Source: Barthelona sp. PAP020 (lineage: Eukaryota > Metamonada: BaSk clade). From it: a DNA stretch of 26,716 bases. The DNA lies in assembly GCA_040182905.1 (NCBI GenBank), contig JARQWU010000134.1, positions 1 to 26,716 of the forward strand, in the 5' to 3' direction. The notes beneath the pieces are model-generated. The model was not told the origin of the DNA and made no database searches. It saw nothing but the letters and a program-made list of their open reading frames with translations. Within the stretch, counting starts at the first letter, position 1; every line of letters starts with the position of its first letter. Below are positions 18,201-24,610 of this stretch, piece after piece. The translations under genes were made by a program, and so were the position numbers.

Positions 18201-18783
18201 TGGTTTCAGATTTTTTTCCGTTGAATTTTTTTCTGAAAGGTATGTCAGGTACAGGATTGAAATGTTCAACTCCGATATTTTGGCTTATTGCCACAGTTTC
18301 TTGGAAATTTCTTAGGTAGTCAAAAATATTTGCGTTTTGACCAATTCCAATTTGATGGTTGACTTCTCTGAGCACTGCAACCGCTTCATCATATTCCATT
18401 GTAGCTCCCATAAAAAGTGCAAGAGCCAATGCATCCATAAATCTCACCATTTCGGGTTTGGTGAAAGAAATTGGAATAGGTTTGTAAAAGATTTTTGTAT
18501 CTTCATCCAATTCCTTAAAAACTTCCCCCAAAGGCATATTGTTACCTTTTTGGGGGTTTTCCATCATTTTTTGTTGGTTATTCATTAGTTGAATAACCAA
18601 AGCACGTAATTGTGCCATTTCGTTGCCCACATCCAATACTTCTGATGCTTGTGGGGTTTCTTCTGTCTCTTCAACTGCTTCACTTGCATTTGTGACATTG
18701 TTTTGCAGTTGACTTTTGAGAGATTCAATTTCTTGCCGAAGGGAACCGTTTTCGGCTTCTAAACGTTGTTTCGAAATTGTCAT
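15208..18783 (-). CDS. Gag-like / reverse transcriptase / RNase H / tyrosine recombinase polyprotein
   Basis: 1191 residues, ATG at 18783. Residues 1-30 are a coiled coil; to about 230 the region is Gag-like, with a Lys-rich stretch but no zinc knuckle. Reverse transcriptase spans about 280-480: TIDLKDGYHH (first catalytic Asp D357), LPFGLTVAPAYF (389-400) and YLDD (421-424). RNase H spans about 575-695 with D584, E615, D641 and D690. A linker follows to about 870. The tyrosine recombinase (about 875-1191) has R1040 (TGCRIGEAV), H1144 and R1147 (HDFRHG), H1178 (LGHVS) and the nucleophile Y1187, only four residues from the end. All catalytic positions are present, so it could be active. DIRS relatives usually split these parts over two or three frames; here they are one. 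No methyltransferase motif is seen. Confidence 0.95.
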   Translation of the reverse strand: MTISKQRLEAENGSLRQEIESLKSQLQNNVTNASEAVEETEETPQASEVLDVGNEMAQLRALVIQLMNNQQKMMENPQKGNNMPLGEVFKELDEDTKIFYKPIPISFTKPEMVRFMDALALALFMGATMEYDEAVAVLREVNHQIGIGQNANIFDYLRNFQETVAISQNIGVEHFNPVPDIPFRKKFNGKKSETKKGNKKQVKDSDIYCFEKKTEEKSQQKEKNVRFTEKKEDTKALNYDTFCQWTSNLKLLDSIKFGVPLEEDPEGIHQKITKGKYICNDVKLKEAFNGLIEEGAIVEAKTDGNLAPVFFREKKNGKYRVIIDYRDVNLNTPVYPFAYEPISPLFFLENHWGATIDLKDGYHHMNIAKDDQKKLGITFNDQTFTAKKLPFGLTVAPAYFASAMQVMVKEIRRKGVKITFYLDDFLIVGKTEDEVKESVLIATGIMQEAGVVINTEKSTLIPSQIVEYRGWVFNLEKDCKVKLQQSTGLKFSRTIQKTLSNPTLRSIQRINGQIEFAYTMHKQFYKIKCRLANILRGIHDKGPNCRIKLSEENRKLLRKTKQEVEDLEFVDFNITPRTVTISTDASLQGAGCYVFDQGKYFQVPHKSDGTIAEMELRAVLEALKEIVEDVPCDSTIAVYCDNANTIAALELRAKSKTLKTLGDEIHKLLKEEAIHLEARYINTEHNKIADAVSRKAEETEIRKLKQLEQPKLPLELEIPKETPQCFYNPLENKPFWPQHMNNAVIRPKKGSVARETAVIRELKKQDRKNSYMRLQPQKSAPRATSVQFLPEELQSRAKLGIGKGNWRKGKSNFLIPLPTIINEQGELFLEGDQTQIIENWLKEAVANKQTDVSIIHSTEINNSPLSGLLVSEKMEENKYKSKVRESVREYLSSNLKPSTKDQYRAKMRALMQFLRQQDEKMTINELTTSDIIHYFNFLRKDQQLKPSTLLSYLSAILSHLQANFPDKYREIACDPILEKFKETTSKLQKSNRTEGVQPPDTIEAYNRVNNNFRLNWNKGTKGLPDQTNAAIAIMLLTGCRIGEAVRSLSPYFTQGTLYNGKGEVPIHINGGLNDEGLKSRESTKLIEAWEMQSEAGQFLSRFLANRSPESPYICFSHKEVETKQFQKLERKVRSVLKQKAVKPHDFRHGYVIHKRNENKIFGLTEEETLEELRKQLGHVSTDTTRRYGNFV

Positions 18784-18788
18784 AAAAA

Positions 18789-18860
18789 ATTGGACCTAAA
18801 GATGGTCAAGAAACAACAAAATAAAGGAAGTGATATTTGATGACCTCTTTATATCTCCAA
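18789..18860. repeat. Split direct repeat B1
   Basis: Begins ATTGGACCTAAAGATGGTC, ends about ATCTCCAA; matches B2 (19000-19070) at about 90-95 per cent. It begins 6 bases upstream of the polyprotein ATG, so it probably forms the 5' leader. Confidence 0.92.
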
Positions 18861-18868
18861 TAAATTCC

Positions 18869-18885
18869 GTTCATTGAGCATGAAC
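18869..18885. repeat. Palindrome GTTCAT-TGAGC-ATGAAC at the B1/A2 junction
   Basis: Perfect 6-base inverted repeat with a 5-base centre in the 32-base spacer between B1 and A2, 7 bases before A2. The B-A junction is what a circular form of the element would carry, so this is a candidate crossover site. Confidence 0.75.
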
Positions 18886-18892
18886 TTCCACA

Positions 18893-18985
18893 TTATTAGA
18901 TATTTATCAGGTTATGATTTGTTCAGTGAACAACGAAACGAGTTAGCTTACGGTTTGGGAAAAACTTACTTGGATTCAGATACCC
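18893..18985. repeat. Split direct repeat A2
   Basis: Begins TTATTAGATATTTATCAGG and ends GGATTCAGATACCC; second copy of A1. Lies between B1 and B2, 14 bases before B2. Confidence 0.93.
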
Positions 18986-18999
18986 AAGTAACTTAAAAG

Positions 19000-19070
19000 A
19001 TTGGACCTAAAGATGGTCAAGAAACAACAAATAATGGAAGTGATATTTGATGACCTCTTTTTATTTCCAA
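19000..19070. repeat. Split direct repeat B2 (right end of the retrotransposon)
   Basis: Second copy of B1. It stops matching at about TTCCAA, where the family C copy 2 start (CTTTTTATTTCCAAGCC) overlaps it, so the exact right end is unclear. The 32 bases that follow B1, including its palindrome, are missing here. Confidence 0.9.
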
Positions 19071-19507
19071 GCCAAGAAGCACTGTGCGTATGAGTGAATA
19101 AAAAAGAATAGTGTTTGTTTGGTTAAAGGCTTTAGAAACTCGATTGGTCTATTGAAAAACTTTAAATTTTCTAAGGTAAAGTTCACTTCAAAATTTTGCT
19201 TTTGCAAAAATACAAAAAAAAATCGGAATGAAGAATTTCTTCGAAATTCTCCTGCTTGATCGTTAAAATTACATTTCAAGTCCCTCAATTCCCCTTCTGG
19301 GATTTTGACTGAAATCTGGCAGAATGTATTTTCTAAGTTTACTTTCTTTGCAAACAAGTGTAGTTGTTTCACAACTGGACCAAGCTTTACCTCTTAAAAT
19401 CGAAAGTTTTTCAACTGATTAATCGCACCTTAAAAGCCTTTAACCAAATGAACATTATTCTTTCTTATTCACTCATATGCATATACTTCTTGGCTTGGAA
19501 ATAAATA
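19056..19507 (+). mobile_element. Family C repeat, copy 2: non-coding element with terminal inverted repeats (MITE-like)
   Basis: About 450 bases. The left end (about 19058-19183, from TTTATTTCCAAGCCAAGAAG) is repeated in inverted form at 19382-19507 (ending CTTGGCTTGGAAATAAATA), giving terminal inverted repeats of about 125 bases, near 80 per cent identical. Within both ends one sees TGAGTGAATAAgAAAGAAT and TTTGGTTAAAGGCTTT. The interior shares with copy 1 the palindrome AGTTGTTTCACAACT. No protein is encoded; minus-strand frames here are chance. Size and structure fit a non-autonomous DNA transposon. I could not define a clear target duplication. Confidence 0.8.
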
Positions 19508-20088
19508 GGTCAATTTCTATCACAGATGACTCCTAGTTGCTTCGTCTTCCGGCATACCTTTCAGAACTGTTGAAATAATAAATTCTGTTCCAATTTATAT
19601 TTACAGGATTTTTGACTTGAAAGATAATAAATAAAGAAAAAAGGATGCGATGATTGTATTCTCTCCAAAATTTCTTTTTGAATATTTGGGGGAATTGTGA
19701 ATCATAATATGTATTCACACAGAAACCAAATAGTTGTTTTTATCCAATATCTTCAATCACAAATAAGCATATATGTTGTATTTTGCTATGGAACTCTTGA
19801 AAAGTCAAGCATTTGAAGCAAATCCATATTGACATTGTATTTTTCATAGTAAATGACATTCAGTATATCTTGAGTGGTGTCAATATTTATAAACTCAACA
19901 GTTTTTGAAATCACAGCTTTTTGAAATCAAAAACCAAAATTTCTCAAAAAAGTTCTTTTCAGGTAAATAATAAATATGAACACAATACCACACTACTTTA
20001 TTGAATAATACAATAAATTGAATTCCAACAGAAAGCTAAAAAAAAAGATGAAAAATATTTTTCAACATTTCACGTTCTTTTTTCACAT
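19508..20088. other. Intergenic stretch, possible coding scrap
   Basis: About 580 bases. Minus-strand 19925-19786 reads as 46 codons without an ATG, ending ...INIDTTQDILNVIYYEKYNV...MLDFSRVP-stop. Its composition is protein-like, but an open run of this length can arise by chance. The last 100 bases must hold the promoter and leader of the kinase gene. No RNA gene seen. Confidence 0.45.
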
Positions 20089-22242
20089 ATGTTCACCTTC
20101 GAAGAAAACCAAGGATCACACGAACTAGAACAACGTTCAAAGAAACGCAAAAAGATGGCTAAAGAACCAGAAGAAGATGCATTTGAAAAATTGGATAATT
20201 TTTTGAAATCGAATGACATCAATATACCTGGAAGCGAGTTTGAAATAGTTAAATTTAATTTCAAAATGGGCGGATTTGGCTTCTTGCATCTTGGCAAGAG
20301 ATATGAAAAGCTTGTTGTTATAAAATTCTTCATTGAAAATGTTACTGATGTTGAACTTACCAAGGAATGCTTTCCTATTGTTCTAAATCACCCATTTATT
20401 CGACAAGTCTTTGGAATTACCGAGATTGACGGGAAGAAAGGTGTTGTGATGGAGTATTGTGATGCAGTTCTTGAAGATATGATACCAGAGTTGTCTTTGA
20501 AGGAAAAGTTGGTCATCATGATGCAGGTTTCCACTGCGCTTGAGTTTTGTCATGGAAAAGGCGTTATGCATAGGGATCTTAAGCCAAACAACGTTTTATT
20601 GAGACGTGGAGTAGATGGGGTGTATACACCTGCAATCGCTGATTTTGGGCTTGTTCGTGATACAACCAGGAGTTCGGCCAATTCCATGATGGGTGCTGCG
20701 AGATATGCTGCTCCTGAGTTGGCAAATGAAGAGGATAATATAATAGGAACAGCTGTTGACGCCTGGTCTTTTGGTGTAATGTTGGCTCAAGTAGTGTCTG
20801 GTTTTGTTCCTTTTGAAGGGTTGAGTGAGTTGAAAGTCATTTTTAAATTGGGTAAAGGTCAACTTCCGTATAGCAAGGAATTGTTAGACACAATACCTGG
20901 GTTTGGAATCATTAAGAGGTGTTTGAATGTTGAGGCAGATGCCAGGCCAACATTTAGTGAGATCACTGAGTATTTGCAGATGTTGATTGAGCGTTTTGAG
21001 GGGTTGGGATTTGACGAGAAGAGGTTGGTGAAGAGAGTTGCGACTTTGGAAGAGGAAAAGAACAGTTGGCTTTTGGAAAGAAAGGGATATGTGGAAAGGG
21101 TTCAAGAATTGACTGATGAAAACGGTGAGTTGAAAGCTAAAGAGGAGAAATGGATGAATAAAAACAAAGAATTGGCCGATGAAAATGGCGAATTGAAAGC
21201 TAAAGAGGAGAAATGGATGAACACAAACCAAGAATTAACAAATCAAGTCGATCATTTGACAAACCAATTGAATGATCTTGTGAATAACAATAACAAGGAA
21301 CCATTCAATGAAAATAGAAAGCAAATTGTCCGAGCAGTCGAAAGATTTGAAGAAAGGCCTGGATTTAGTGAAGATTTTCCTGATACATACGTTTTTGTCC
21401 TTGATTACAGCCCAGATGGACGCTTTTTTGCGGTTGCTGGACATATTAGTGAATTACTCAGAGTCTACAACGCTGAAACACATGAAATTGTGCATGAAGC
21501 GAAGTATTTGAACGCTAGAGGTCTCAATTTCAGTCCAGACTCCAACTTATTGGCTGTTGGTGGTTTTGGTCCAGCAATTCATATCATTGAGGTTGATACT
21601 TGGAGAACAGTAAAAGTGATTACTGATATGGCAAGGCATGTAAACCGTGTTTGTTTTTCACCAGATGGCAAATTGCTTTCTTTTGGTATGCATAATGGTT
21701 GTATTGCGATATACACGGCAGAAGGACAGAAGTTGCATGAATCTCAAGCTCATGAAGATTTTGTTCGATCTGTACGTATCAGCCCCGATATGAAGTACTT
21801 TGCTTCTGTCAGCTATGATGGATGTTCAAAGTTGTTTTCATTGAAGACCTACGAAGAGCTTTACACGTGGAGTCATGGTAGGAAGATTGTCAACTCAGGC
21901 AGCTTCTCACCCGATAGTGCTTATTGGATAACAGGTGATGATAGTGGTACAGTCAGGATATTTCATGTTGAATCTAAAGAGTTGTTGGGAAAGTACAAGG
22001 TTCATGATAGTAATATATACTCAATCATCTTCTCCCAAGATGGTTCATTGATCTATTCTGGTTCTAATGACAAATCATTTGCTGTGATTCGAAGAGAAAC
22101 AGGTCAAGTGTTGCAGAAAGTGAAAGTACCTTTTGCTATTTATACCATCGCTCTCAACCATGATAGAACTCGTTTGTTGTGTAGTGGTGACGGTTATTCA
22201 AATAATGTTCCAATCCAAGAATTCATTGCTTCAAACCTGTAA
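20089..22242 (+). CDS. Protein kinase - coiled coil - WD40 propeller fusion
   Basis: 717 residues. Kinase domain about 50-305: glycine loop MGGFGFLHLGK (60-70), K79 (VVIKFF), MEYCDA hinge, HRDLKPNNVLL (161-171; D163 and N168), DFG (185-187), AAPE (207-210), DAWSFG (224-229) and the late Arg in DARPTF. All catalytic residues are present, so activity is expected; style is Ser/Thr, tyrosine-kinase-like. Residues 310-400 are a coiled coil with an exact-length 21-residue duplication (ELTDENGELKAKEEKWMNKNK at 340-360 and its copy at 361-381, three heptads each). Residues about 425-715 form WD40 repeats, roughly seven blades marked by FSPDG/FSPDS/FSQDG turns. Propellers bind proteins, so the coil may dimerise the kinase and the propeller may bring substrates. 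The ATG at 20155 (AAGATGGCT) is a possible alternative start, 22 codons in. Confidence 0.93.
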   Translation: MFTFEENQGSHELEQRSKKRKKMAKEPEEDAFEKLDNFLKSNDINIPGSEFEIVKFNFKMGGFGFLHLGKRYEKLVVIKFFIENVTDVELTKECFPIVLNHPFIRQVFGITEIDGKKGVVMEYCDAVLEDMIPELSLKEKLVIMMQVSTALEFCHGKGVMHRDLKPNNVLLRRGVDGVYTPAIADFGLVRDTTRSSANSMMGAARYAAPELANEEDNIIGTAVDAWSFGVMLAQVVSGFVPFEGLSELKVIFKLGKGQLPYSKELLDTIPGFGIIKRCLNVEADARPTFSEITEYLQMLIERFEGLGFDEKRLVKRVATLEEEKNSWLLERKGYVERVQELTDENGELKAKEEKWMNKNKELADENGELKAKEEKWMNTNQELTNQVDHLTNQLNDLVNNNNKEPFNENRKQIVRAVERFEERPGFSEDFPDTYVFVLDYSPDGRFFAVAGHISELLRVYNAETHEIVHEAKYLNARGLNFSPDSNLLAVGGFGPAIHIIEVDTWRTVKVITDMARHVNRVCFSPDGKLLSFGMHNGCIAIYTAEGQKLHESQAHEDFVRSVRISPDMKYFASVSYDGCSKLFSLKTYEELYTWSHGRKIVNSGSFSPDSAYWITGDDSGTVRIFHVESKELLGKYKVHDSNIYSIIFSQDGSLIYSGSNDKSFAVIRRETGQVLQKVKVPFAIYTIALNHDRTRLLCSGDGYSNNVPIQEFIASNL
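21106..21231 (+). repeat. 63-base tandem duplication in the kinase coiled coil
   Basis: Two adjacent 63-base units (21106-21168 and 21169-21231) encode 21 residues each with few differences, keeping both frame and heptad register. Confidence 0.9.
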
Positions 22243-23017
22243 AACTCCACATTGCATTTTTCACTTACATCCCATGATTACATGTTTCACCTTGCTTCTC
22301 CGGTTCTACAACTTGTAAATTTAAAATACATTTTTATTTCACTATTCAATTCATCATTTAATGTATTTTCAAACCACAGAGTCACTCCACATATAACAAC
22401 AACAAAACTACCCATCAACCCAATAAAACCAAAACAACTGAACAATCAAATGATTTGAGAATTTCAAGACCTCAAACCTTTATGCTGTTGTTTTTGAAAT
22501 GTCTCATCATCATTTAGACAAACACCTGTTTATTTGAAATAACTCAACAGGAAGTCTTCTTGAACTCTCAGCCATATCGTATCTTACCAAACTGACCCAA
22601 AGAATTGACCCTTTACCATCAACGAAGTTCCTTAAAGTGTGGCTTGGTGTTTTCAATTGAACACATTTACTTGCCTCACCCGCCTGTGATTATACTACTT
22701 CAAATTCACATCTGAGTTGGTGCTTTCATTTTTTCAAGAGAAGTTTGGCATTCAAAGAATTGAAGAAGTTTGATCAATTAAGCCTCAAAAACATTAAACC
22801 AATTGTTTGGTTGTGTTCAACACATTTAACTTTCAGAGAAAAGAAAGGAGAAATCTTATTACTGTCATCTGGGGGAAAGTCTTACCATGAGAAGGAAATA
22901 AGCTGTGTACATTCAATTTTGTCAGGCAAGGATAATTTGGGATAATATTTCCATCCTAGCTCTTTTGTAATTTTGAGAAAGGATAATATTGAAGTTCTTC
23001 TTTGCGTTTCACTAATA
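22243..23017. other. Gene-free stretch
   Basis: About 775 bases after the kinase gene. Minus-strand 22688-22510 is open for 59 codons (ending ...LPVELFQINRCLSK-stop) without an ATG; plus-strand 22745-22945 is open from a TTG. Both lengths are close to what chance allows and neither resembles a known family. No RNA gene found. Confidence 0.5.
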
Positions 23018-23122
23018 CTTTGTTACAAATGATCACCAGGGCTTCAAAAGTTTTTAGCCAAATAAACACTATTCTTTCTCATCTGTACTGTGAGCACGGT
23101 GCTTTTAGCTTGGAAATAAAAA
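23018..23122 (-). repeat. Family C repeat, fragment (copy 3)
   Basis: The end GCTTGGAAATAAAAAG (about 23107-23122) and the inner CCAAATAAACACTATTCTTTCTCA are the inverted form of the family C end. The match extends inward through GCTTCAAAAG and GTTACAAATGATC, which fit copy 1 (TTTGAGGCCCGATTGATCTG) at about 75 per cent. No clear partner end is seen to the left. It sits about 50 bases beyond the stop of the TBC gene. Confidence 0.7.
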
Positions 23123-23171
23123 GTAAATTTAAAAAGTTTATTGTTGAAAAAACAAGCAGGCAAAACTCCAC

Positions 23172-24299
23172 TCAACAAATGGCAATAAAATCATCCCACA
23201 AGATAATATCTTGTTCATCTTGTTCTTTATTCCATTCCATTCCGAATTTTTCAATGGTTTTTCTTTTTAGACCAAATTTAAAAGCTAACTGAAACAATTC
23301 ATCTTCCTTATAATTTTCAAAAATGTGATGTTGCAAACAATTGATAATTTCGTGACTAAATTTCATTCTCAATATCCTTTCTTTGTTATCAATAATGACA
23401 CTCAGTCCAACTCTAATTAGAACTTTAATTCCCTCCATAAAAAAACAATCCATCAATCTTAAAACGCAATCGAATGGCAAATCATATATAAACATGGTGG
23501 AAAACCATCTGGTTGTGATTATACCATTGAAAATTTCAAGATCAATTGTGTGATTAATCAAATGATTTCGTATCTCAGGAGCATACTTCTTTAATAAACC
23601 AAACAGGATATAGGTAAACTTTCGAGTCAATGGCATTCCTGTTGAGTAAAATCCAGCCAATTTATATGGTTTGCTATACAAAATCTCTAAAGATGCATAA
23701 AAGGTTTCAACTTCAGGCAAATGCAGTAAAATAGTCCCAACAATAAACCCCATTCCTTGACAATAAGATACATCAGTTGAATGAGCAGCCAAAGCCAAAA
23801 GAACCCTTTTTAAACTACCTAATAGATCACTAGATCGGTCTGAAAACAAATGGTTACGTGGAAATGTTCTTCGTAAATCTTCTTTTATTAAAGATTTAAT
23901 TTCAACAGGTAAGTCTTTGGTTAACAATTGATTATAACATTCAATTTGAGATGATGTTAACTGGTCAAGGTCCAGTAATTTCGACCACACCAAACCTCGC
24001 AAACAATTTGGAATGCCTTTTCTTATAAGTGATTTAAGCTGTTTATTTTTGGAAGAGTTTATATGAGGATATACACCATTAAAATATTCATGCCATAAAG
24101 GAATTATATTGTACCATTGAGTTAGTTTATTTTTTTCAACCTCTCGATATTCATCTATATTATCTAATGGTTGATTTGGATTTGTAAAAAAGCCAAAGAA
24201 ATCCCTTCTCATATTTGTTGAAAAATTGGACAGATATTCATCTGTAGAAAGAATTGGACTGGAAGGTGAGGATATTTCATCAATTATGTTACTACACAT
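23172..24299 (-). CDS. TBC-domain Rab GTPase-activating protein
   Basis: 375 residues, ATG at 24299. The TBC domain covers about 92-330. It opens with RKGIPNCLRGLVWSKLL. The arginine finger lies in IKEDLRRTFP (138-147, R144) and the glutamine finger in SYCQGMGF (178-185, Q181). Both residues that drive GTP hydrolysis on Rab proteins are present, so it should be an active GAP in membrane traffic. FYASLEILYS and TRWFSTMFIYDLP are typical later motifs. The N-terminal 60 residues are Ser-rich and unassigned. It most resembles the compact EVI5/GRTP1/TBC1D10 style, but the Rab target cannot be told from sequence. Confidence 0.95.
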   Translation of the reverse strand: MCSNIIDEISSPSSPILSTDEYLSNFSTNMRRDFFGFFTNPNQPLDNIDEYREVEKNKLTQWYNIIPLWHEYFNGVYPHINSSKNKQLKSLIRKGIPNCLRGLVWSKLLDLDQLTSSQIECYNQLLTKDLPVEIKSLIKEDLRRTFPRNHLFSDRSSDLLGSLKRVLLALAAHSTDVSYCQGMGFIVGTILLHLPEVETFYASLEILYSKPYKLAGFYSTGMPLTRKFTYILFGLLKKYAPEIRNHLINHTIDLEIFNGIITTRWFSTMFIYDLPFDCVLRLMDCFFMEGIKVLIRVGLSVIIDNKERILRMKFSHEIINCLQHHIFENYKEDELFQLAFKFGLKRKTIEKFGMEWNKEQDEQDIILWDDFIAIC

Positions 24300-24610
24300 C
24301 CAATAGAAACAATCATGTATAAAAAATTAATGATAAAAGGGAGGGTGTAATTCTTTGCACGAAAAATGGATTCAGGAAAAAAAAAAAACTTGTTTTTCTT
24401 GCATTTCGGCAAATCACTTTATTTTCTTTGTCTATATTGAAAGTTGTTTGAGAAACAAAGATCAAAATATTGTTCTTTAAATCCACCTTTCTTTTTTTCA
24501 ATTGTAAACTATTCTCAGTGTCATATTGAACAATTTTTTTTTTCAACAGAAAGGAAAGCAATATAAAAAAGAAAAGTGAAAAAATAAAAATGATAAAACG
24601 ATTTACAACT
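24300..24610. other. Intergenic spacer
   Basis: About 310 bases between the TBC ATG and the peptidase stop, AT-rich with several A and T runs. A minus-strand frame (24660-24313) crosses it but overlaps the peptidase gene and is Phe/Lys-rich low-complexity; I do not accept it as a gene. AAATAAAG overlaps the peptidase stop codon and could act as its poly(A) signal. Confidence 0.55.

Larger units (their letters stand above)
15044..19070 (-). mobile_element. Tyrosine-recombinase retrotransposon (DIRS/PAT/Ngaro order) with split direct repeats
   Basis: About 4.03 kb. One intact coding frame on the minus strand is bounded by split direct repeats. On the plus strand the order is A1 (15044-15135), frame (15208-18783), B1 (18789-18860), A2 (18893-18985), B2 (19000-19070). 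Tyrosine-recombinase retroelements move through a circular DNA copy joined into the chromosome by their recombinase, not by a DDE integrase, and leave no target duplication. There is no LTR pair, integrase or methyltransferase motif. Base composition is clearly less AT-rich than the flanks. A1 and A2 differ at about 9 of 92 positions and B1 and B2 at only a few, so the copy is not brand-new though its frame is unbroken. Boundaries come from where the repeats stop matching and may be off by tens of bases on the right. Confidence 0.9.

Noticed and set aside
15208-18783. Methyltransferase domain as in DIRS1
   Set aside because: No DPPW/DPPY-type motif is visible between RNase H and the recombinase.
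19061-19372. 103-codon minus-strand frame inside family C copy 2
   Set aside because: The same region in copy 1 does not keep this frame, and the repeat ends are inverted repeats; a chance frame.
14721-19380. Family C copies as long terminal repeats of the retrotransposon
   Set aside because: They differ by about 20 per cent, copy 2 continues into an inverted right end, another copy occurs alone at 23018-23122, and the element uses a tyrosine recombinase with its own split repeats.
22510-22945. Two open runs of about 60 codons on opposite strands
   Set aside because: No ATG start, no recognisable sequence, length within chance expectation.
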